Assembly: GCA_023425615.1 (NCBI GenBank)
Contig: JAFACJ010000180.1
Span: 1-5,650 of the forward strand
Direction of reading: 5' to 3'
Length of the DNA stretch: 5,650 nucleotides
Source: Actinomycetes bacterium
Lineage (GTDB): Bacteria; Actinomycetota; Actinomycetes; Streptosporangiales; Streptosporangiaceae
The notes beneath the pieces are model-generated. The model had not been told where the DNA came from. It made no database searches and saw only the letters and a program-made list of their open reading frames with translations. The position numbers and the translations under genes were made by a program. Each line of letters begins with the position of its first letter. Position 1 is the first letter of the stretch. Positions 1 through 5,650 of this stretch are shown piece after piece.

Positions 1-703
1 TGGCGGTGCGCCCGTACAGGCGCGCCCGGTCCCACTCCTCCCGCGAGGACGCGGTGATCAGGTGCGGCGTCTGCGCGTCGAGCAACGCCACCAGATCGTC
101 GGCGAGCAGCCGCAGCGCCCTGGCCTCGGCCGACTGCCCCACGGACCGGGACGGATCCATCATCGCCGCGGGATCGGTCCACCGCTCGTCGGCGCCGAGC
201 AGACGGTCGAGCGTCTCGGCCGTGCAGGGAAGCAGGTCCGCGTCCACCCGGGCCGCGAGATGACCGTGGAGCGCGGTGAGCGTCTGCCGGGGGCTCGCGG
301 CGCCGGTGATCTCCAGCGGACCGTCGAACCCGGCGAAGCGCAGCCATTCGGACGCGGGCCGGCCCTCGTTGTACGCGCGCATCCAGCGCACGAGCTCGCG
401 GTTGGCGGCGGAGGCGCCGAACCCGTGGCTGAACCCGCGCTCCATGACCTCATCGAGAGCGCCCACGCCCCAGGTGACGTGGTCGTCCACGACCAGGCCC
501 ATCATGCAGTCGCTCTCGATCGCGATCGTCCGGTAGCCCTCCTGCTCCACGAGCTGCCGGAAGAGCTCGTTCCGCAGCTCGAGCAGAGCGTCCTCACCAT
601 GCGTGGGCTCGCCCAGAGCGAGCAGCCGCGGCAGGACCGGAAGCAGCCCCACGACGGCGGCCGCCTCGACGGCATGGACGGTGTCCTTGATGTCAGTAGC
701 CAT
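1..703 (-). CDS. Erythromycin esterase family protein, N-terminal part (cut by left edge)
   Basis: The frame reads from ATG at 703 to the left edge without a stop, giving the first 234 residues. Residues 28-36 (LALGEPTHG) carry the GE-x-x-HG signature of the erythromycin esterase (Ere/PF05139) family, with E32 and H35 at the positions of the metal-independent catalytic Glu/His of EreA/EreB. IAIESD (60-65) and the following Gly/His-rich stretch (about 90-94, GFSHG) are also typical. Family members hydrolyse the macrolactone ester of 14-membered macrolides, but many actinobacterial members have no proven macrolide activity, so the substrate is unknown. No signal peptide is visible, so it is probably cytoplasmic. 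Full-length relatives are about 400 residues, so roughly the C-terminal half lies outside the window. ATG 703 was chosen because the protein homology begins there. GAAGG lies 2 nt upstream and a better GGAGG at 725-729 lies beyond an 18-nt hairpin. It is divergent from the double-MerR regulator, which is its likely controller. Confidence 0.85.
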   Translation of the reverse strand, partial: MATDIKDTVHAVEAAAVVGLLPVLPRLLALGEPTHGEDALLELRNELFRQLVEQEGYRTIAIESDCMMGLVVDDHVTWGVGALDEVMERGFSHGFGASAANRELVRWMRAYNEGRPASEWLRFAGFDGPLEITGAASPRQTLTALHGHLAARVDADLLPCTAETLDRLLGADERWTDPAAMMDPSRSVGQSAEARALRLLADDLVALLDAQTPHLITASSREEWDRARLYGRTA

Positions 704-729
704 ACCTTCAACGGTATCGTTGAACCTCC
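702..729 (-). promoter_or_regulatory. Interlocked inverted repeats in the esterase leader, with a distant Shine-Dalgarno
   Basis: TTCAACG (707-713) and CGTTGAA (718-724) form a perfect 7-bp inverted repeat with a 4-nt centre. ATACC (702-706) and GGTAT (713-717) form a second 5-bp repeat that shares bases with the first, so the two hairpins cannot coexist in RNA. On the minus strand a strong Shine-Dalgarno GGAGG (729-725) is followed directly by the 18-nt first hairpin and then GGT-ATG. If that hairpin folds, GGAGG is brought close to the start codon; if the second folds, the start codon is paired. The same bases could instead be a DNA operator for the divergent MerR-type regulator. Sequence and symmetry are seen directly; function is inferred. 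Confidence 0.45.
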
Positions 730-761
730 GTTTGAGACTTTTCCGCGATATCAACAGGAAA

Positions 762-1523
762 ATGAAACGAAACCCTCAAAACAGAGAACGGCTCAGACCG
801 ATCGACCTGGCACGCGGGCACGGTCTGTCCACGCAGGCGATCAGGAACTACGAGGAAGACGGCATCCTTCCCGCCGCCGAGCGCACCCCCCACGGCTACC
901 GTTCCTACACCTCACTGCACGCACAGGCACTGCGCACGTTCCTCGCCCTCGTGCCCGGCCACGGCCACCGGACGGCGACATCGATCATGCGGGCGGTGAA
1001 CCAGAACGCGTCCGATGAGGCGTTCCGCCTCATCGACGAGAGCCACGCCCAACTCCTCGACGACCGCCGCACCCTCCAGGCCGTGGAGGACGCCCTCCGC
1101 CACCTGGCGCCCACCGCGGCGCCCACCGCGGCGCCGGAGCCGGGCGGCACGTTCATCGGACCGCTGGCGGAGAAGCTCGGAATCCGGCCCGCGACCCTGC
1201 GCAAATGGGAACGCGCCGGACTGGTCCACCCGCACCGCGACCCACAGACCGGATACCGCGTCTACGACAAAGCCGACGTGCGAGACGCCCGGCTGACCCA
1301 CCAGCTCAGACGTGGCGGCTACCTGCTGCAGCAGATCACCCCGCTGATCGCTCAGGTACGGGCGGCCGGCGGACTGGAACCCCTGGAGGCGACCCTGCGC
1401 GACTGGCGCACACGACTGTCCGCCCGCGGGCGCGCGATGCTGACCGGAGCCGCCGAACTGGAGACCTACCTCCGTGACCGCGAACGGGACCCGGACACCG
1501 GCCGAGGCGACCTTCTGCCGTGA
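762..1523 (+). CDS. Double-domain MerR-family transcriptional regulator (TioE-like)
   Basis: 253 residues. Two MerR-type winged-helix domains are visible in tandem. The first spans about residues 12-62: IDLARGHGLSTQAIRNYEEDG, then GYRSYT, the wing motif. The second spans about 129-185: IGPLAEKLGIRPATLRKWERAG, then GYRVYDKADV. They are joined by a helical region (about 84-115) and an Ala/Pro linker with a TAAPTAAP repeat (118-125). Ordinary MerR proteins have one such domain and dimerise; this one could contact both half-sites within one chain. The two-domain arrangement matches what I recall of the TioE family of actinobacterial regulators, which I could not check. No cysteine cluster for metal binding is seen, so a drug or small-molecule signal is more likely than a metal. 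The start is ATG 762, preceded by AGGAAA (756-761). Earlier in-frame ATGs at 603 and 690 were rejected because they lie inside the esterase gene and add non-MerR sequence. It probably regulates itself and the esterase. Confidence 0.88.
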   Translation: MKRNPQNRERLRPIDLARGHGLSTQAIRNYEEDGILPAAERTPHGYRSYTSLHAQALRTFLALVPGHGHRTATSIMRAVNQNASDEAFRLIDESHAQLLDDRRTLQAVEDALRHLAPTAAPTAAPEPGGTFIGPLAEKLGIRPATLRKWERAGLVHPHRDPQTGYRVYDKADVRDARLTHQLRRGGYLLQQITPLIAQVRAAGGLEPLEATLRDWRTRLSARGRAMLTGAAELETYLRDRERDPDTGRGDLLP

Positions 1524-3487
<1,964 letters not shown>

Positions 3488-3507
3488 CCGTCCCGGGAAA
3501 GTGAGGG

Positions 3508-3915
3508 TCAATCCCAGTGTGGGCCGGTCAGCAGGTTGTGCAGGCGGATGAAGGCGTGTTCGGCGTCGGCGAGCTGCTCAGGGGTGGGAATGGTGGTCTT
3601 GAAGGCGTGGCCGACTTCGGCGGGCAGAGACCGCCACTGCAGGATGGGGCCCAGAGCGGTGGCGCACTGGCCCAGGAACCAGGCCAGCGGGCCATGGCAG
3701 GACGCCAGCGTGATCGCCACCGCGGCGATCCCCTCACGCAGCCGCTCCAGCCGTTCGGTCGATGACTCCCCGCCCCTATCCGTGGTGAAGGTCTCCAGGG
3801 ATTGACGCAGCTGCTCAGCCAGTCCCCGGTCGACCTCGGTGGGCTTCCAGGCTTGGCAGGCCAGCTCGTGCTCGGCTTCCTCGACGACCGCCTGGATAGC
3901 GGAGTAGACATTCAC
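3508..3915 (-). CDS. Hypothetical protein, 135 aa, probably leaderless
   Basis: I do not recognise this protein. It looks real: balanced, mostly helical composition with few shadow-frame Arg/Pro runs. Segments include an acidic N-terminal helix (SAIQAVVEEAEHELACQAW), a charged middle with GGESSTERLERLREGIAAVAITLASC (about 53-78), and a hydrophobic stretch GPLAWFLGQCATALGPILQW (about 80-99), ending TPEQLADAEHAFIRLHNLLTGPHWD. The 20-residue hydrophobic stretch could be a membrane helix or a buried core helix; no signal peptide is seen. Two starts are possible: GTG 3966 has no Shine-Dalgarno, whereas GTG 3915 is preceded at six bases by TATCCT, the same arrangement found before the HTH gene at 5001, so I prefer 3915 (the longer form would be 152 aa). 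It probably leads a short minus-strand unit with the possible membrane protein at 3224-3487. Confidence 0.7.
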   Translation of the reverse strand: MNVYSAIQAVVEEAEHELACQAWKPTEVDRGLAEQLRQSLETFTTDRGGESSTERLERLREGIAAVAITLASCHGPLAWFLGQCATALGPILQWRSLPAEVGHAFKTTIPTPEQLADAEHAFIRLHNLLTGPHWD

Positions 3916-3921
3916 TCGAAC

Positions 3922-3927
3922 AGGATA
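3922..3927 (-). promoter_or_regulatory. -10 element for a leaderless transcript of the 135-aa gene
   Basis: TATCCT (3927-3922) matches TANNNT and is separated by six bases from GTG 3915, putting +1 on the start codon. No convincing -35 is present at 16-18 nt spacing, so this rests on the -10 and its position only. Confidence 0.4.
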
Positions 3928-3966
3928 ACGAAGCAGCGGGAGTGCTCGAGGAGCATCCGGCTCCAC

Positions 3967-4087
3967 GCCGGTAGAAGGACAGCGAGTCGCTGGGTGCCAT
4001 CCCCCGGTCCGCCCGTTCCACTGGATCGCCCCCCACCCCGTTGGATCGCCTCATCCCGCTGAACGGGTCAGAACCAATCGGGGCGAT
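3967..4087. other. Gap before the aminopeptidase 3' end with short repeats
   Basis: No coding frame here is convincing. It holds a 13-bp dyad CAGCGA-G-TCGCTG (3980-3992), a direct repeat TGGATCGCC (4022-4030 and 4042-4050, 20 bp apart), a small CCCG-N5-CGGG hairpin (4055-4067), and a 9-bp inverted pair GATCGCCCC (4024-4032) / GGGGCGATC (4080-4088) that reaches the stop codon of the aminopeptidase gene. One of these may end its transcription, but none has a U-tract. Confidence 0.4.
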
Positions 4088-4912
4088 CTAGGCGTCCTTT
4101 GTGGAGAGCCGACTGGCGGAAGCGGCCCGCGTTGCCGGGTTCTCCTGTTCACGCCGGGTGAGCACCAAAGGGGCGTCCTCGGTGATGGCGACCGTGTGCT
4201 CGGAGTGGGCCGTGCGTGAGCCGTCTGCCGACCGGATGGTCCAGCCGTCGGCGTCATAGACGATCCGGTCGGTCGTACGCGCGAACCAGGGTTCGAGCGC
4301 GAGGGTCAGCCCCGGCCGGAGCTTCAGGCCGCGGCCTGCCCGGCCCTTGTTGGGAATGTGGAGTTCCTCGTGCATGGTGCGGCCGATGCCGTGGCCACCG
4401 AACTCGGTGTTGACCGGGTAGCCGTAGTCGCGGGCCACCGCCCAGATGGCAGCCGAGATGTCACCCAGGCGGTTGCCCGGACGCGCCACCTCGATCGCCG
4501 CCTCCAACGCCTCCTCGGTGGCGCGGATGATCCGCAGGTCCTCCTCGGCAGCGGTGCCGACGATGACCGTGCGCGCCGAATCGGCCACCCAGCCATCGAT
4601 GCTGACCGCGAGGTCCGCGCTGAGCACGTCCCCGTCGCGCAGCGTGTAGTCGTGGGGCAGGCCGTGCAGGACGGCGTCGTTGACGGACAGGCAGATGACG
4701 TTGCGGAACGGGCCGCGTCCGAAGGACGGCGCGTAATCCCAGTAGCACGACTCCGCCCCACGCCGTTTGATCATGCCGCGCACGTGGTGCTCCAGGTCCA
4801 GCAGGTTGACGCCCACGTCAGCGAGTCGGCCGACCTCGGAGAGTACCTCGGCGACAAAACGCCCGGTCACATGCATGCGCTGGATCTCCGCAGGTGTCTT
4901 CAGTTCAATCAC
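4088..4912 (-). CDS. map: Type I methionine aminopeptidase (accessory copy)
   Basis: 274 residues. It removes the initiator methionine from nascent proteins at the ribosome exit, in the cytoplasm. All metal and active-site residues of the pita-bread fold are present: H83 (VLHGLP), D100 (SADLAV), D111 (VADSART), H174 (GGHGIG), H181 (MHEELH), E207 (LALEPW) and E238 (AHSEHTVAI), matching E. coli H79, D97, D108, H171, H178, E204 and E235. There is no N-terminal zinc-finger or SH3-motif extension, and a C-terminal tail of about 20 polar residues (252-274) follows the fold. The GTG at 4912 has AGG five bases upstream. Housekeeping actinobacterial map genes often sit in the secY-adk-map-infA cluster; this one does not and is paired with a divergent HTH gene, so it is probably a second, conditionally expressed enzyme. 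Its promoter overlaps an elaborate operator, suggesting control by the HTH protein. Confidence 0.93.
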   Translation of the reverse strand: MIELKTPAEIQRMHVTGRFVAEVLSEVGRLADVGVNLLDLEHHVRGMIKRRGAESCYWDYAPSFGRGPFRNVICLSVNDAVLHGLPHDYTLRDGDVLSADLAVSIDGWVADSARTVIVGTAAEEDLRIIRATEEALEAAIEVARPGNRLGDISAAIWAVARDYGYPVNTEFGGHGIGRTMHEELHIPNKGRAGRGLKLRPGLTLALEPWFARTTDRIVYDADGWTIRSADGSRTAHSEHTVAITEDAPLVLTRREQENPATRAASASRLSTKDA

Positions 4913-4936
4913 GGATACCTCGCGTCACAGGATGTT

Positions 4937-4984
4937 TGGTATTACTATACCGCCACCCTAACACTTGCCGGTATAGTAATACCA
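4937..4984. promoter_or_regulatory. Nested palindromic operator between map and the HTH gene
   Basis: A perfect 16-bp inverted repeat: TGGTATTACTATACCG (4937-4952) and CGGTATAGTAATACCA (4969-4984), with a 16-nt centre. Each arm contains its own dyad GGTAT-N4-ATACC (4938-4951 and 4970-4983), with centres 32 bp apart, about three helical turns. The left dyad contains the TATAGT -10 that reads toward map; the right dyad lies between the -35 and -10 of the HTH gene. A further lone ATACC at 4915-4919 is again exactly 32 bp away and overlaps the map ribosome-binding site. The likely ligand is the HTH protein encoded at 5001, binding as dimers to each dyad. Confidence 0.8.
4944..4949 (-). promoter_or_regulatory. 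Probable -10 of map
   Basis: On the minus strand TATAGT (4949-4944) is close to consensus and lies inside the left operator dyad. Transcription would begin near 4937, giving a leader of about 25 nt before GTG 4912 that includes AGG as ribosome-binding site. No good -35 is seen, so an activator or extended contact might be needed. Confidence 0.4.
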
Positions 4985-4994
4985 GCCCTATCCT
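4965..4994 (+). promoter_or_regulatory. Leaderless promoter of the HTH gene
   Basis: TTGCCG (4965-4970) and TATCCT (4989-4994) with an 18-nt spacer. Six bases separate the -10 from ATG 5001, so +1 falls on the start codon. The right operator dyad (4970-4983) fills the spacer, so a protein bound there would block this promoter. Confidence 0.55.
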
Positions 4995-5000
4995 GGGAGC

Positions 5001-5270
5001 ATGGTCCGCCTACCGCTCACACCTGAGCAGATCGAAGCCGGCAGGCGTCTCGGCGCCCTACTGCGCCACGCGCGAGCGGGACGCGACCTGGCAGAAGTCG
5101 CGCACGCGGCCGGCATCTCGCCGGAAACCCTGCGCAAGATCGAGACCGGACGACTGCCATCCCCCGGATTCGGCACGATCGTCTGCCTCGGCGAGGCACT
5201 CAACGTGCCGGTTCAGGAGTTGGCAGCCACCTGGCGCGGCAACGACCTACCACTGGAAGCCGTCTCGTAG
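5001..5270 (+). CDS. Small XRE-like helix-turn-helix regulator
   Basis: 89 residues, almost entirely one Cro/C1-type HTH domain (about 15-76): GRRLGALLRHARAGRDLAEVAHAAGISPETLRKIETGR, where AEVAHAAGIS is helix 2 plus the turn and PETLRKIETGRLP is the recognition helix, followed by TIVCLGEALNVPVQELA. There is no sensor domain or membrane segment; the N-terminal 14 residues and C-terminal RGNDLPLEAVS are short tails. GGGAG lies one base before ATG 5001, too close to serve as a ribosome-binding site, so leaderless translation is likely. It is divergent from map with a nested palindrome between them, and the simplest model is a dimeric repressor of itself and of map. With no visible sensor, release may depend on protein level, proteolysis or a partner. 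Small HTH proteins of this look are common in actinobacteria from memory; family not verified. Confidence 0.85.
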   Translation: MVRLPLTPEQIEAGRRLGALLRHARAGRDLAEVAHAAGISPETLRKIETGRLPSPGFGTIVCLGEALNVPVQELAATWRGNDLPLEAVS

Positions 5271-5383
5271 CCGTCGTCGCGCCCGCCCACGGAGCCCCAG
5301 CGGACACCGGCCGGTCCCTCAGCCGACGCCTGTGCCCGTTGATCAAGCCACTGCTGGTCGAGCCACTGCTGGTCGAGCAGGCA
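5271..5383. other. Non-coding stretch after the HTH gene
   Basis: No gene is supported here. A 10-bp palindrome ACCGGCCGGT (5306-5315) inside GGAC...GTCC-like flanks could form a small hairpin after the HTH gene, but no clear terminator is seen. The 15-bp tandem repeat lies at its right end. Confidence 0.35.
5347..5376. repeat. Perfect 15-bp tandem repeat, two copies
   Basis: GCCACTGCTGGTCGA occurs at 5347-5361 and again at 5362-5376 with no mismatch. It is a multiple of three bases but no convincing coding frame crosses it. It lies just past the stop of the possible gene fragment to its right. Confidence 0.85.
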
Positions 5384-5650
5384 TCATGACCCGCCCGATC
5401 CCCGGGACGCCGACGCGGCCCAACCATTGCCCGCGGCCGCGACGGGGTGTCGGAGCGGGCCCGAAAGCCGTTTGGCCCAGGTCGGCACCGGCGGTGCATC
5501 CGACCCGCACCATGCGGGCCAAACCGCGACGGCGATACGGCATACGTCCCCGCTGCCGACGGCCAGATTTCCCCGCAGGAGTTCGAGGGCTTCCCTGGCC
5601 TCTTCCTCATCCACTGAGACGAGGGGACGAGTGCGGCCGAGATGTTCGGC
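5384..5650 (-). CDS. Possible C-terminal fragment of an unknown protein entering from the right
   Basis: The minus frame is open from the right edge to a TGA at 5386-5384 (88 codons). The upstream part, AEHLGRTRPLVSVDEEEAREALELLRGNLA, looks like genuine protein with an acidic amphipathic helix and normal codon use. The later part (from about GSGDVCRIAVAV onward) becomes rich in Ala, Gly, Pro, Trp and Ser and less convincing, so the true end may be altered by a frameshift or the similarity may be chance. A GTG at 5614 could be an internal start for a 76-aa form, but no Shine-Dalgarno precedes it. No family is recognised. The nested inverted repeat at 5470-5524 lies within it. Confidence 0.33.
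   Translation of the reverse strand, partial: AEHLGRTRPLVSVDEEEAREALELLRGNLAVGSGDVCRIAVAVWPAWCGSDAPPVPTWAKRLSGPLRHPVAAAGNGWAASASRGSGGS
5470..5524. repeat. Nested inverted-repeat element
   Basis: GTTTGGCCC (5470-5478) pairs with GGGCCAAAC (5516-5524). Inside it GGTCGG (5480-5485) pairs with CCGACC (5500-5505), enclosing CACC-GGC-GGTG (5486-5496), and CCCGC-N5-GCGGG (5504-5518) offers a competing hairpin. Together they could form a branched RNA fold or a terminator. Pairings are read directly; function is unknown. Confidence 0.5.

Noticed and set aside
603..761. Upstream in-frame extension of the MerR gene from ATG 603
   Set aside because: It runs antisense through the esterase start and the promoter region; MerR similarity begins only after ATG 762, which has its own AGGAAA.
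62..1018. Long plus-strand open frame of 318 codons
   Set aside because: It lies opposite the esterase gene and across the divergent promoter. Its product has no recognisable fold, while the minus strand gives clear esterase motifs.
4937..4984. The large inverted repeat as a terminator or RNA hairpin
   Set aside because: Both predicted transcription starts leave most or all of the repeat outside the mRNAs, and its nested dyads overlap promoter elements, so a DNA operator fits better.
4358..5026. 222-codon plus-strand frame across map and the operator region
   Set aside because: It is antisense to map, which has every active-site residue, and it passes through the palindrome and the HTH start.
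5200..5610. 136-codon minus-strand frame at the right end
   Set aside because: It has Arg/Pro/Ser-rich shadow composition, overlaps the HTH gene antisense, and no motif or ribosome-binding site supports it.

Overview
The window is high-GC DNA with strong G/C at third codon positions, very short divergent intergenic regions, TetR, MerR and XRE-type regulators, and several start codons placed exactly where a leaderless transcript would begin. This points to an actinobacterium (Streptomyces- or Streptosporangiales-like); the genus cannot be told from the sequence alone. No mobile element, CRISPR array, rRNA or tRNA was seen.

The layout is dominated by three divergent regulator/enzyme pairs. (1) Positions 1-1523: an erythromycin-esterase-family protein (minus strand, cut by the left edge) is divergent from a regulator with two MerR-type DNA-binding domains (plus strand), separated by only 58 bp that hold interlocked inverted repeats. 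(2) Positions 1581-3251: a TetR regulator (minus) is divergent from an aldo/keto reductase (plus). The 111-bp gap has two near-identical 17-bp operators, a clear -35/-10 for the reductase, and a -10 that would give a leaderless tetR mRNA. A 33-bp tandem duplication copies the last ten codons and the stop codon of tetR into the gap before the MerR gene. (3) Positions 4088-5270: an accessory type I methionine aminopeptidase (minus) is divergent from a small XRE-like HTH protein (plus). Their 88-bp gap carries a perfect 16-16-16 inverted repeat, each arm of which contains its own GGTAT-N4-ATACC dyad.

Between pairs 2 and 3 lies a minus-strand unit of unknown function: a 135-aa hypothetical protein, apparently leaderless, followed by a likely 87-aa two-helix membrane protein whose 3' end overlaps the reductase gene tail to tail. 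A perfect 14-bp hairpin sits inside that small ORF and downstream of the reductase. The right end (5271-5650) has no confident complete gene. It holds a possible C-terminal gene fragment entering from the right on the minus strand, a 15-bp tandem repeat and a nested inverted-repeat element.

As I read it, these are small, locally regulated accessory modules in which each regulator probably controls itself and the enzyme next to it. The best candidate for something not previously described is the aminopeptidase/HTH pair and its nested operator: a second methionine aminopeptidase under dedicated, apparently self-regulated control.
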